A stretch of 47,802 nt of DNA from an uncultured Traorella sp. (GCA_945919165.1 CAMEIZ010000002.1:1-47802); one strand, 5' to 3'; shown: positions 25,435 through 33,929, counted from the stretch's first letter. Notes: generated from the letters alone by a model not told the origin. A program made the numbers and translations.

Positions 25435-26505
25435 TTATTCCTCCTCAATACATCCAATGATTTTCAACTGTTCACAATGGGCTTCACATTGATTCAAACA
25501 ATTCTGGATATTTTCATCCTGAATGTTTCCTTCTATTTCAACATAGAAGAAATACTTCCATGATTTATCTTTACATGCTCTTGATATGATACTGGTCATA
25601 TTCAGCTTATAATCGGCAATAATCTGCATGATCTTCGCTAAAGCTCCTGATTCATGATTCAGCGTAAACATTAACATAATCAAATTGCTTTTTTTAGGCA
25701 ACTCATTTTCAATGACAATAAAACGTGTAACATTGTCACTTTGCGAATTGATATTTTCTAAAAATATTTCCAATCCATATTCCTCAGCACTCTCTTTTGC
25801 GGCAATAGCTGCTAAGCTTTTATTTTGGCATTCACTGACGTAACGGGCAGCCAAAGCTGTATTGGCATATGAAATCAGTTCAAAAGGAAATGCTTTTAGT
25901 GAATCGGCACACTGTTCAAGTGCCTCCTCTTTCGAATAAACTTTTTTGATTTCAGAGAGTGAGCTTCCCTTAATACCCATTAAATTCTGATCTACTTTCA
26001 GATCATAAAATGATGTAATTTTCACATCATATTTATACAACAGATCTAATACTTCACCAATCTCACCCGTTGTAGAGTTTTCAAATGGCAAAACACCTTT
26101 TTCGATCTCATGATTCATAAGAGCAAGTACCACATCTTCGAAACGCTCAAAGCTTTTCTGCTTTCCGCTTGGAAACAGGCGAGATGTTGCGATCTGTCCA
26201 AAAGCTCCCTGAATTCCCTGATAGCCATAGGTTCCTTGATTCAAAATAGCATTTTGATATTCTTTGGAAATGCTCATCATCTGAATCATCATTTCTTTAA
26301 AATAAGGTTTTAATTTTTCATCCTGTATGAGAGAAAGATTTCTTTCAAGTACTTCTTTTTCTCTTTCAGCATCAAAGACTTTCATATTATTTTCTATTTT
26401 ATAGGCAATGACATCTTCAACTGCTTTCATTCTTTCTTCAAACTGGGCAGCAATGATTTTATCACTTTGGTTGATTTTATTTCTGGCATAATCTAATTTA
26501 TTCAT
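25435..26505 (-). CDS. pheA: Bifunctional chorismate mutase / prephenate dehydratase
   Basis: 356-residue P-protein that converts chorismate to prephenate and then to phenylpyruvate for phenylalanine. Residues 1-85 are an AroQ-type chorismate mutase helix bundle (LDYARNKINQSDKIIAAQFEERM..., KVFDAEREKEVLER). Residues about 93-268 are prephenate dehydratase with GVLPFENSTTGEI and the catalytic Thr in NVTRFIVI. Residues about 275-350 form an ACT domain (ESGALAKIMQIIADYKLNMTSI) for Phe feedback. It starts the leftward operon pheA-aminotransferase, divergent from aroB. The promoter -10 TATAAT is at 26531-26526 on the minus strand. Confidence 0.96.
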   Translation of the reverse strand: MNKLDYARNKINQSDKIIAAQFEERMKAVEDVIAYKIENNMKVFDAEREKEVLERNLSLIQDEKLKPYFKEMMIQMMSISKEYQNAILNQGTYGYQGIQGAFGQIATSRLFPSGKQKSFERFEDVVLALMNHEIEKGVLPFENSTTGEIGEVLDLLYKYDVKITSFYDLKVDQNLMGIKGSSLSEIKKVYSKEEALEQCADSLKAFPFELISYANTALAARYVSECQNKSLAAIAAKESAEEYGLEIFLENINSQSDNVTRFIVIENELPKKSNLIMLMFTLNHESGALAKIMQIIADYKLNMTSIISRACKDKSWKYFFYVEIEGNIQDENIQNCLNQCEAHCEQLKIIGCIEEE

Positions 26506-26525
26506 ATAATACCTCGTTGTTAACC

Positions 26526-26556
26526 ATTATAACACGTTTTAGCTTGTTTTTTTCAA
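26526..26556 (-). promoter_or_regulatory. Promoter of pheA
   Basis: Minus strand: TTGAAA (26556-26551), 19 nt, TATAAT (26531-26526). The spacer is long, but the -10 is perfect. The -35 coincides with one of the TTTTCAAT boxes. Confidence 0.55.
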
Positions 26557-26632
26557 TTATCCAAAATTATCTTGAAAGGAATAGATGTTAATGAAAATGT
26601 TTTCAATTATTTTCAATAATTCTTTCAATAAT
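26550..26632. repeat. Cluster of TTTTCAAT boxes between pheA and aroB
   Basis: TTTTCAATTA at 26550 and 26601, TTTTCAATAA at 26611 and CTTTCAATAA at 26623, with an inverted CTTGAAAG at 26571. Spacings of 10-12 bp put three of them on nearly the same DNA face, just upstream of the aroB promoter. Possible binding sites for a shared aromatic regulator, though AT-rich composition could produce such motifs by chance. Confidence 0.4.
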
Positions 26633-26636
26633 ATCT

Positions 26637-26664
26637 TGATTTTATTCATAAAAACGAGTAAACT
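26637..26664 (+). promoter_or_regulatory. Promoter of the aro operon leader
   Basis: TTGATT (26637-26642), 16 nt, TAAACT (26659-26664). The leader-peptide ATG at 26671 begins 7 nt after the -10, which is the expected transcription start. Confidence 0.6.
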
Positions 26665-26670
26665 AAAACC

Positions 26671-26715
26671 ATGAATATGAAAGCAAACGCATCTTACTTT
26701 TACTTTTATCGTTAA
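26671..26715 (+). CDS. Tyr/Phe-rich leader peptide of the aro operon
   Basis: A 14-residue ORF, MNMKANASYFYFYR, with five consecutive aromatic codons (Tyr-Phe-Tyr-Phe-Tyr) just before the end. The stop codon touches the first base of a hairpin, and a terminator follows. This is the layout of attenuation leaders such as pheL: scarce charged tRNA-Tyr or tRNA-Phe would stall the ribosome and change folding downstream. The products of the operon are precursors of exactly these amino acids. There is no Shine-Dalgarno sequence, but the ATG coincides with the predicted transcript start, so it is probably translated leaderless. An alternative in-frame ATG is at 26677. Confidence 0.78.
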   Translation: MNMKANASYFYFYR

Positions 26716-26762
26716 GCCCCTAAACAGCCAAGAATTCTTTGGTCATTTTGTTTATGTGGGGC
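26716..26762 (+). promoter_or_regulatory. Pause/protector hairpin of the aro attenuator
   Basis: GCCCC (26716-26720) pairs with GGGGC (26758-26762), extended by TAAAC / GTTTA and an inner CCAA / TTGG. The stem begins directly after the leader stop codon, so a ribosome finishing or stalling there would open it. Confidence 0.6.
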
Positions 26763-26767
26763 ATTCG

Positions 26768-26791
26768 GCATCAGTTGAAGATGCTTTTTTT
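26768..26791 (+). terminator. Attenuator terminator of the aro operon
   Basis: GCATC (26768-26772) and GATGC (26780-26784) with a 7-nt loop, then T7, ending 16 nt before the aroB start. Its 3' arm AAGATGC (26778-26784) is also perfectly complementary to GCATCTT (26689-26695) inside the leader ORF, so two mutually exclusive structures exist. Confidence 0.65.
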
Positions 26792-26807
26792 ATTATCGGA
26801 GGAGCAT

Positions 26808-27836
26808 ATGGAATTTACAGTACAACTTAAGGATGCATCCAGTCATGTCATTATTGAAAAAGGCAGTCATCTTCATTTAAAGGATTTCTGTCAACTGGAT
26901 GGTAAAATCATGGTGATCAGTGATGATTTTATCCCAAAACAGCTCAAAGATGAAGTGATGGCTCAGCTTGAGCATGCCGTTTTGGTGGAAGTGGCTCAAG
27001 GAGAGGTTTCTAAAAGTTTTGATACATATCAAATGTTATTGAAAAAACTTTTACAGCTTGAGTTTTCTAGAAAAGATATCATCATTGCTCTTGGTGGGGG
27101 TGTCATTGGTGATTTGAGTGGTTTTGTCGCTGCTACTTACAAACGAGGATGCCGTTTCATTTCCATTCCCACCACTACTCTTTCTCAAATTGACTCAAGT
27201 ATTGGCGGGAAGGTTGCCATTAACTTAGACGGTGTTAAAAACTGCATCGGTACCTTCTATCATCCTGAAACAGTCATCGTGGATATTGATACCTTAAAAA
27301 CATTGCCTGAACGTCATTTCTATAATGGACTTGTAGAAGCTTTAAAAGCTGGATGTATACAAGATACAGCTTTATTTGAACTATTTAAAGAACATGCAGA
27401 TGAATTAAATGTTGATAGCCGTTTTCTTCAAGAAATTATTGAACGTTCCCTGATCATCAAGAAAAACGTTGTAGAAAAAGATGAAAAGGAACAAAATCTA
27501 CGAAAAATACTGAATTTTGGTCATACGATAGGTCATGCGATTGAAAGCTTATATCATCTTCATGATTATTATCATGGAGAATGTGTCGCCAATGGTATGA
27601 TCATGATTGAAGAAAATGAACAGATTCGTCATGATTTGATTGAAATCTTAACAAAGATGAAGATTCCTCTAATCCGAGATCTCGATGTTGATGCTTGTAT
27701 GAATTTCATCAAAAATGATAAGAAAGCCAGCCAGGGTTTCATAGATATCGTAAAGGTTAATAAAATCTCTCAGGCAGAGCTTGAAAAAATAAGAATTAAT
27801 GATTTGAGAAAATATTTTCAAGGAGGTCAGCAATGA
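26808..27836 (+). CDS. aroB: 3-dehydroquinate synthase
   Basis: 342 residues; converts DAHP to 3-dehydroquinate, shikimate step 2, using NAD and a metal. Landmarks: LGGGVIGDLSGFVAATYKRG (NAD binding), IPTTTLSQIDSSIGGKVAIN, the metal-binding HIS cluster in NFGHTIGHAIESL, and YHGECVANGM. The track's start at 26739 runs through the attenuator terminator; the ATG at 26808 follows CGGAGGAGC and begins the normal N-terminus. It opens an operon of eight genes, with overlap to aroC (ATGA). Confidence 0.96.
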   Translation: MEFTVQLKDASSHVIIEKGSHLHLKDFCQLDGKIMVISDDFIPKQLKDEVMAQLEHAVLVEVAQGEVSKSFDTYQMLLKKLLQLEFSRKDIIIALGGGVIGDLSGFVAATYKRGCRFISIPTTTLSQIDSSIGGKVAINLDGVKNCIGTFYHPETVIVDIDTLKTLPERHFYNGLVEALKAGCIQDTALFELFKEHADELNVDSRFLQEIIERSLIIKKNVVEKDEKEQNLRKILNFGHTIGHAIESLYHLHDYYHGECVANGMIMIEENEQIRHDLIEILTKMKIPLIRDLDVDACMNFIKNDKKASQGFIDIVKVNKISQAELEKIRINDLRKYFQGGQQ

Positions 27837-28918
27837 AAAGTGTTATTGGAAAAAACATTACTGTCGCTCTTTATGGAGAAAGTCATGGCAGTGCAATGGG
27901 CGTAGTCATTGACGGTTTAGCAAGCGGCATTGAAATTAATAATGAGTTTATTCAATCGAATCTAAATAAGAGAAAACCGAAAGGGAAGATTTCAACTCAG
28001 CGAAAAGAAGCGGATGATTTTGTAATCACCAGCGGAGTATTCCAAGGAAAAACTTGTGGTACTCCTGTACATATTCAAATTACCAATACCAATCAAAGAA
28101 GTCAGGATTATCATCCTGAGCTGCCTCGTCCAAGTCATGCAGATTATACCGCTCATGTGAAATATCAAGGTTATGAGGATTATCGAGGCGGAGGTCACTT
28201 TTCAGGTAGGTTGACAGCGCCTTTAGTCGCAGCCGGTTCAATTGCTTTGGACATTTTGAAAAATAAAGGAATTGAAATCGGAACTCACATCAAGCAATGC
28301 GGTGAACTCAAAGATCGGGAATTCGATGATTTGCATGCCGATATACAAAAATGTAATGCGTTAGATTTTGCTGTTTTAGATGATAAAATTGCCGATAAAA
28401 TGATCACTCATATTGAAAAAGCTGCTGAAAATAAAGACAGCGTCGGTGGGATTTTGGAAAGTGCTGTGCTGAATCTGCCAGCCGGTGTTGGTGAACCTTT
28501 TTTTCATTCCATCGAAAGCCAGTTGAGTGCCTATTTATTTTCAATTCCGGCTGTTAAAGGAATTGAATTTGGTTTGGGATTTGATTTTGTTCATTATCAT
28601 GGCAGTGAGGTTAATGATGCGTTAAGAATCAAAAATAACCAAGTTGTTACACTCACCAATAACAATGGCGGCATTTGTGGTGGAATCTCTAATGGAATGC
28701 CTATTGTTGTAAGACTCATCATAAAACCAACTGCCAGTATCTTTCAGCCACAAAATACTGTTAATCTGACGACCATGCAAAATGATGTTTTAACCCTACA
28801 GGGAAGACATGATCCGGCTATTTTCCATCGTGCCCGAATTGTCGTGGATTGTATGATTGCATTAGCCCTGTTAGATCTATGTGTTGAACATTTTGGAGAG
28901 GATTGGATGCGCTCATGA
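27833..28918 (+). CDS. aroC: Chorismate synthase
   Basis: 361 residues; forms chorismate from EPSP with reduced FMN, the last common step. Three signature regions are present: YGESHGSAMGVVIDGL at the start, a middle RGGGHFSGRLTAP, and near the C-terminus LQGRHDPAIFHRARIV. The length is standard. The start overlaps aroB by 4 nt behind AAGGAGG, and the stop overlaps the aroE-aroK start by 4 nt, so translation is coupled across the three genes. Confidence 0.97.
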   Translation: MKSVIGKNITVALYGESHGSAMGVVIDGLASGIEINNEFIQSNLNKRKPKGKISTQRKEADDFVITSGVFQGKTCGTPVHIQITNTNQRSQDYHPELPRPSHADYTAHVKYQGYEDYRGGGHFSGRLTAPLVAAGSIALDILKNKGIEIGTHIKQCGELKDREFDDLHADIQKCNALDFAVLDDKIADKMITHIEKAAENKDSVGGILESAVLNLPAGVGEPFFHSIESQLSAYLFSIPAVKGIEFGLGFDFVHYHGSEVNDALRIKNNQVVTLTNNNGGICGGISNGMPIVVRLIIKPTASIFQPQNTVNLTTMQNDVLTLQGRHDPAIFHRARIVVDCMIALALLDLCVEHFGEDWMRS

Positions 28919-30156
28919 AAGCAGGTCTGATCGGGGCTAAGCTCTCTCACAGCTTTTCAAAAACAATTCACGAACAGCTAGCTGATTATTCTTATGATCT
29001 GATTGAATTAAATGAAGATCAGTTCCATGAATTTATGCGCAAAAAAGACTTTGATGCGATTAATGTAACCATTCCATATAAAGAAAAAGTTATTCCTTAT
29101 TGTGATGAAATTGATGAAAAAGCAAAAAGCATTCAAGCTGTTAACTGTATTAAAAATGTTCATGGACGCCTGATTGCAACTAACACTGATTTTGATGGCT
29201 TAAAGGCGATGATTGAGAAACGTTTTGATTTTAAAGATCGTGTTGTTGCTATCTTGGGCAGTGGGGGTACCAGTAAAACAGCTTATGCCGTTTGTCAAAG
29301 CTTATTAGCAAGAAAAATCATTCAGGTGGCTCGAAATCGTGGTGTCCCTTATATCACCTATGAAGAATTGAAAAATTATCAGGATATTGACTATATCATT
29401 CAAACTACCAGTGTTGGTATGAGTCCAAACATTCTTGATCAAGTCATTGACTTGAATGATTTTCAAAATTGCAAAGGGGTCATTGATGTTATCTATAATC
29501 CTTTAATGACTTCTTTAACTTATCAGGCTAAACAAAAGGGAATTCCTTTTGTAAATGGACTTGAAATGCTGGTTGGCCAGGCGGTTGCAGCCTGTGAGTT
29601 TTTCACAGGAAAAATGTTTAAGAAGAATACTGTAGAATTGCTGACAAATGATATACTTAAAGAAAAACGAAATATTGTTTTAATTGGAATGCCGGGATGC
29701 GGAAAAACCACTATTGGAAAAAAGCTGGCAAATCGCATCGGCTTTGAATTTGTTGATATTGATGCAGAAATTGTTCAAAGTGAAAACAGATCCATTCCTG
29801 AGATTTTTAAAGAGGGTGAAGATGCATTTCGCAAAATTGAAACCAGAATTACAGAAAAAATAGCCTTAAAAAATCATTGTGTGATTAGCTGTGGAGGAGG
29901 CATTATCAAAAATGAAATAAATATGAAAATGCTGGCTTTAAATGGCTGGATCGTTTATTTAAAACGGGATGTAAATCATTTATCGATTGGGAAAGGAAGA
30001 CCGCTGAGCACTTCACGCAAAGCTTTATGGAATATGTATCGTCAACGGGATCCTTATTATCGCACTTACAGCAATTGTATTGTTAATAATGAAGAGGATT
30101 TTAAAACATCAGTAGAAAATATCAAGGAGGCTTGGAATGAAGATATTGGTTATTAA
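28915..30156 (+). CDS. Shikimate dehydrogenase-shikimate kinase fusion
   Basis: 413 residues from the ATG at 28915 (the track start at 28903 lies inside aroC; 28915 forms an ATGA overlap). Residues 1 to about 245 are AroE: LSHSFSKTIHE, NVTIPYKE with catalytic Lys56, ATNTDFDG, NADP loop GSGGTSKTAY, VIYNPLMT and NGLEMLVGQA. Residues about 252-413 are shikimate kinase: Walker A GMPGCGKTT (258-266), DIDAEI, FRKIETR, SCGGGI, and the lid KGRPLS. It therefore does steps 4 and 5 (dehydroshikimate to shikimate to shikimate-3-phosphate) in one chain. AroE-AroK fusions are uncommon compared with separate genes. All catalytic motifs look intact. Confidence 0.95.
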   Translation: MKAGLIGAKLSHSFSKTIHEQLADYSYDLIELNEDQFHEFMRKKDFDAINVTIPYKEKVIPYCDEIDEKAKSIQAVNCIKNVHGRLIATNTDFDGLKAMIEKRFDFKDRVVAILGSGGTSKTAYAVCQSLLARKIIQVARNRGVPYITYEELKNYQDIDYIIQTTSVGMSPNILDQVIDLNDFQNCKGVIDVIYNPLMTSLTYQAKQKGIPFVNGLEMLVGQAVAACEFFTGKMFKKNTVELLTNDILKEKRNIVLIGMPGCGKTTIGKKLANRIGFEFVDIDAEIVQSENRSIPEIFKEGEDAFRKIETRITEKIALKNHCVISCGGGIIKNEINMKMLALNGWIVYLKRDVNHLSIGKGRPLSTSRKALWNMYRQRDPYYRTYSNCIVNNEEDFKTSVENIKEAWNEDIGY

Positions 30157-30592
30157 TGGTCCTAATATTAATATGTTGGGAATTCGAGAAAAGAATATAT
30201 ATGGAAGTGAAACTTTTAAGGATTTGATAGAATTATGTCGGAATACTGCTAAAAATCTGGGTATTCAGATTGAATGTTACCAGAGTAATCATGAGGGCGA
30301 TTTAGTTGATAAGATTCAAAGTGCTTATGCTCACTGTGATGGCATTGTCATTAATCCGGGTGCTTATACGCATACCTCTATTGCACTGTTAGAAGCTTTG
30401 AAAGCTGTCAGTCGTCCTTCTGTGGAAGTACATATGTCAAAGATTGAAGAACGAGAGGCTTTCCGTCAGATTTCATACATCCGTAATGCCTGTTGTAAAA
30501 CCATCACGGGTCAGGGTATTCAGGGATATGCTATGGCAATCGAATATTTAGTCAAAAGAGCAAATGAAAATCATGATATTTGCGAGCTTTAG
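30137..30592 (+). CDS. aroQ: Type II 3-dehydroquinate dehydratase
   Basis: 151-residue dodecameric-type enzyme for shikimate step 3. Motifs: INGPNINMLGIREKNIYG (with catalytic Tyr near residue 23 and the mobile-loop Arg), QSNHEGDLVDKIQ, GIVINPGAYTHTSIAL, and VEVHMSKIEERE with the catalytic His near 101. The start lies 20 nt inside the aroE-aroK fusion behind AAGGAGG. This is the type II enzyme; there is no type I aroD in the window. All key residues are present. Confidence 0.95.
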   Translation: MKILVINGPNINMLGIREKNIYGSETFKDLIELCRNTAKNLGIQIECYQSNHEGDLVDKIQSAYAHCDGIVINPGAYTHTSIALLEALKAVSRPSVEVHMSKIEEREAFRQISYIRNACCKTITGQGIQGYAMAIEYLVKRANENHDICEL

Positions 30593-30629
30593 TACTTACA
30601 CGATTATTCTTATAAAGGGGGGATTGTAA

Positions 30630-31646
30630 ATGATTATTACATGCAAAAAAGGTGCGCCTCAGCATGAGGTTGATAAAATCATAAAGGAATTCGAAAGTAA
30701 GGGGTTAGAAGTCAATCTGATAACCGGTACCAATTATAATGTATTTGGTATTGTTGGAGATACCACGATTGTAGATGATAAACGTTTGATGAGTAATCCA
30801 TGGGTTGAAAATGTTACGCGTGTTGCCGCTCCCTATAAAAAAGTCAATCGACTCTTTCATCCTGAAGACAGTATTATCGATGTAGGCGGTATTAAGGTCG
30901 GTGGAAACGAAAAGATCGTGGTCATCGGTGGGCCATGCAGTGTTGAGGGACTTGATCAAATCTGTGAATTAGCCCAGGATGTTAAAGAGGCCGGCGGAGA
31001 TATGCTTCGCGGTGGTGCCTATAAGCCAAGAACATCCCCTTATGCATTTCAGGGTCTGGGAACAGAGGGAATTTTAGATATGGTGGAAGCCAGAAATCGT
31101 ACGGGTCTTCCTATTGTCAGTGAAATCATGAGTGCGGAAAAAATTGATGAATTTGTCCAATATGTTGATTTGATTCAGGTCGGTGCCCGCAATATGCAGA
31201 ATTTTGATCTGTTGAAAGCCTTAGGAAAAATCAATAAGCCAATTTTGCTGAAGCGTGGTTTAAGTAATACGATTGAAGAATGGCTGATGAGTGCTGAATA
31301 TATTATGGCTGGTGGAAATGAAAATGTCATTCTCTGTGAAAGAGGGATTCGAACATTTGAAAGATATACCCGTAATACATTGGATTTAAGCGTTGTTCAG
31401 ATCGTAAAAAAGAAAACTCACTTGCCGATTATTATTGATCCTTCTCATGCAACCGGCAACTGGGAACTGGTCGAAAGTATGTCACTGGCAGCTGTTGCTG
31501 CTGGCGCTGATGGATTAATTGTTGAGGTGCATCGTAATCCGGAATGTGCTTGGAGCGATGGACAGCAGTGCTTGAAGCCTGATAAATTTAAAACAATGAT
31601 TGATAAAGCAAAAGCTATTGCTCATGTAATAGGAAGGGATATGTAA
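30630..31646 (+). CDS. aroF: DAHP synthase, type I beta, copy 1
   Basis: 338 residues; condenses phosphoenolpyruvate and erythrose-4-phosphate to DAHP, entry to the shikimate pathway. Residues 1 to about 75 form a ferredoxin-like regulatory domain as in Thermotoga-type enzymes, where it mediates feedback by aromatic amino acids. The barrel starts near VVIGGPCSVEG and continues with GGAYKPRTSPYAFQG, LIQVGARNMQN, LKRGLSNTIEEWL, ILCERGIRTFE, and PIIIDPSHATG (metal-binding His). It is followed 1 nt later by a close paralogue. The start follows AAAGGGGGG. Confidence 0.95.
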   Translation: MIITCKKGAPQHEVDKIIKEFESKGLEVNLITGTNYNVFGIVGDTTIVDDKRLMSNPWVENVTRVAAPYKKVNRLFHPEDSIIDVGGIKVGGNEKIVVIGGPCSVEGLDQICELAQDVKEAGGDMLRGGAYKPRTSPYAFQGLGTEGILDMVEARNRTGLPIVSEIMSAEKIDEFVQYVDLIQVGARNMQNFDLLKALGKINKPILLKRGLSNTIEEWLMSAEYIMAGGNENVILCERGIRTFERYTRNTLDLSVVQIVKKKTHLPIIIDPSHATGNWELVESMSLAAVAAGADGLIVEVHRNPECAWSDGQQCLKPDKFKTMIDKAKAIAHVIGRDM

Positions 31647-31647
31647 A

Positions 31648-32667
31648 ATGATTGTTACAGTTAAGAAAAATGCCGATCCGAAGCTTTTAAAGGATCTTAT
31701 CGCCAGTTTTGAAAAAAGAGGACTTCAAGTAAATGATTCTCAGGGAAGCAATTATCATATTTTAGGATTGATTGGTGATACGACTTTACTTGATGAAAAA
31801 ATGATTAAAGCCAATCCTATAGTTGATGAAGTCACTCGTATTGCTGCTCCTTATAAAAAAGCAAATCGTTTATTTCATCCTGAAGATACAATTATTGATA
31901 TTAATGGAATCAAAATCGGGGGAAATGAAAAAATTGCCGTAATTGGAGGTCCATGCAGTGTTGAAGGACTTGACCAGATTTGTTCTTTGGCAGAAAAAGT
32001 GAAAGAAGCCGGTGCTGTCATGCTTCGCGGCGGTGCTTACAAACCAAGGACTTCTCCTTATGCTTTTCAAGGATTGGAAACAGAAGGAATTTTAGATATG
32101 GTTGAAGCTAGAAAACGTACTGGTCTATCCATTGTCAGTGAGCTTATGGATAGTGATCAAATTGAAGAATTTGACAAATATGTCGATATGATTCAAATCG
32201 GTGCCAGAAATATGCAAAACTTTACTTTATTGAAAGCTGTTGGGAAGAAAACTAAAAAACCGGTTTTATTAAAACGAGGTCTTGCCAATACAATTGAAGA
32301 ATGGATCATGTCAGCAGAATATATCATGGCTAGCGGAAACCCTAACGTTGTTCTCTGTGAAAGAGGAATTCGCACCTTTGAAAAGTATACTCGTAATACA
32401 CTTGATTTAAGTGTTGTTCCAATTATTAAAGAAAAAACACATTTACCTATCATTATTGATCCATCTCATGCTACCGGAAACTGGAAATATATTGAAACGA
32501 TGTCACTTGCGGCCGTTGCTGCAGGGGCAGATGGTCTGATCATCGAGGTACATGAAAATCCGGAATGTGCTTGGAGTGATGGCGCTCAGTGTTTAAAACC
32601 GGATAAATTCAAACATCTGATTGATAAAGCCAGAAATATCGCTCATGTAATAGGAAGGGATATCTAA
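31648..32667 (+). CDS. aroF: DAHP synthase, type I beta, copy 2
   Basis: 339 residues, same domain order as copy 1 with about 75 percent identity by eye in the barrel: VIGGPCSVEG, GGAYKPRTSPYAFQG, IQIGARNMQN, LKRGLANTIEEWI and PIIIDPSHATG are all kept, so both should be active. The N-terminal regulatory domain is more divergent (KNADPKLLKDLIASFEKRG against copy 1 KGAPQHEVDKIIKEFESKG). Two isozymes in tandem suggests separate feedback by Phe and Tyr; that is inference. Its stop codon overlaps the aroA start (TAATG). Confidence 0.94.
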   Translation: MIVTVKKNADPKLLKDLIASFEKRGLQVNDSQGSNYHILGLIGDTTLLDEKMIKANPIVDEVTRIAAPYKKANRLFHPEDTIIDINGIKIGGNEKIAVIGGPCSVEGLDQICSLAEKVKEAGAVMLRGGAYKPRTSPYAFQGLETEGILDMVEARKRTGLSIVSELMDSDQIEEFDKYVDMIQIGARNMQNFTLLKAVGKKTKKPVLLKRGLANTIEEWIMSAEYIMASGNPNVVLCERGIRTFEKYTRNTLDLSVVPIIKEKTHLPIIIDPSHATGNWKYIETMSLAAVAAGADGLIIEVHENPECAWSDGAQCLKPDKFKHLIDKARNIAHVIGRDI

Positions 32668-33929
32668 TGAGAGCTATTATTTCTCCTTCTAAATGTCATG
32701 GAACTGTTAAAATTCCTCCAAGTAAAAGCTTAGCTCATCGAGCAATTATCTGTGCTTCTTTAGCCCAGGGAAAAAGTGTTTTATCGAATATTGACTATTC
32801 AGTTGATATTCAGACAACCCTTGCCTGTATGAAAAAACTGGGTGCCAAAATAGAATGCTATGAAGATCAGGTAATCATTTGGGGAATTCATGATTTTTCT
32901 CATCTTCAAGATCATCATATTGAGTGTAATGAATCCGGTTCAACTCTTCGTTTTCTCATTCCTATTTTTTCATTAACAAATGAACGTATTACTTTTACCG
33001 GAAAGAATCGTCTTTTAAAACGTCCTCAAAAAATATATGAAAATCTTTTTCATGAATTTGGGCTTTATTTTAATCAAACTGAAGAAAAAATAGAAATTCA
33101 GGGATCTTTGCCAAGTGGTGATTATACGCTTCAGGGTAATGTCAGTTCTCAGTTTATCAGTGGTCTTTTATTTACTCTTCCTTTGCTTTCAAATGATTCT
33201 CACATTCATATTCTGCCTCCTTTTGAAAGCAAGAGTTATATTGATTTAACTATTCAAATGATGAAACTTTTTCATGTCAATATTGAATGGGAAGATGATT
33301 TGACTTTATTTATTAAGGGAAATCAGAAATACCAAAATAAAGATGTAACCATTGAAGGAGATTACTCTCAGTTTGCTTTTTTTGGTGTATTAGGAGCTAT
33401 TAATGCTGATTTAAACATTGAAGGAATGGATCCCTGCTCTTTACAAGGCGATAAACAAATTGTTGATATTCTGAAAGATTTTAAATCTGATATTACTGAA
33501 AATAATAAGATTTATCACGTTTCACCTTCTCAGCTTTATGCTCATGAAATTGATCTTAAGAATTGTCCGGATTTAGGACCCATCTTATGTGTTCTCGCCA
33601 TGTTTGCGAAAAACAATACACGCATTCTTCATACTTCACGCCTTCGTCTTAAAGAAAGTGATCGCATTGAAGCCATGATCAGCGAATGTGCTAAAATGGG
33701 TTGTATTATCGAAGCTAAGGATGATGAAATGCTGATTCATGAGTCTTGTCTTCATGCACCAAGTGTTCCTCTTGCAGGCTGGAAAGATCATCGTATTGTC
33801 ATGGCGTGTTCCATTGCACTTAGTGTTTTAGGAGGCGAAATTGAAGGATGTGAAGCTATTTCTAAGAGCTATCCTAGTTTTTTTGATGATTTAAAAGCTG
33901 TAGGGATTGAGGTGACATTATATGATTGA
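32667..33929 (+). CDS. aroA: 5-enolpyruvylshikimate-3-phosphate synthase
   Basis: 420 residues; transfers enolpyruvyl to shikimate-3-phosphate (step 6). Motifs: PPSKSLAHRAIICASL with the substrate-binding Lys and Ser, ECNESGSTLRFLIP (the GSTLRF loop), VSSQFISGLLF, and near the end RLRLKESDRIEAM and GWKDHRIVMACSIA. The usual NAGTA-like motif is replaced by NESGST, as in many Gram-positive class II enzymes; the conserved Asp of the second half lies in DLGPILCVLA. It overlaps both neighbours, so it is translationally coupled with aroF2 and tyrA. Confidence 0.95.
   Translation: MRAIISPSKCHGTVKIPPSKSLAHRAIICASLAQGKSVLSNIDYSVDIQTTLACMKKLGAKIECYEDQVIIWGIHDFSHLQDHHIECNESGSTLRFLIPIFSLTNERITFTGKNRLLKRPQKIYENLFHEFGLYFNQTEEKIEIQGSLPSGDYTLQGNVSSQFISGLLFTLPLLSNDSHIHILPPFESKSYIDLTIQMMKLFHVNIEWEDDLTLFIKGNQKYQNKDVTIEGDYSQFAFFGVLGAINADLNIEGMDPCSLQGDKQIVDILKDFKSDITENNKIYHVSPSQLYAHEIDLKNCPDLGPILCVLAMFAKNNTRILHTSRLRLKESDRIEAMISECAKMGCIIEAKDDEMLIHESCLHAPSVPLAGWKDHRIVMACSIALSVLGGEIEGCEAISKSYPSFFDDLKAVGIEVTLYD

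Noticed and set aside
26739-26807. 23-codon N-terminal extension of aroB in the ORF track
   Set aside because: It runs through the attenuator hairpin and T tract; the ATG at 26808 has CGGAGGAG and the proper AroB N-terminus.
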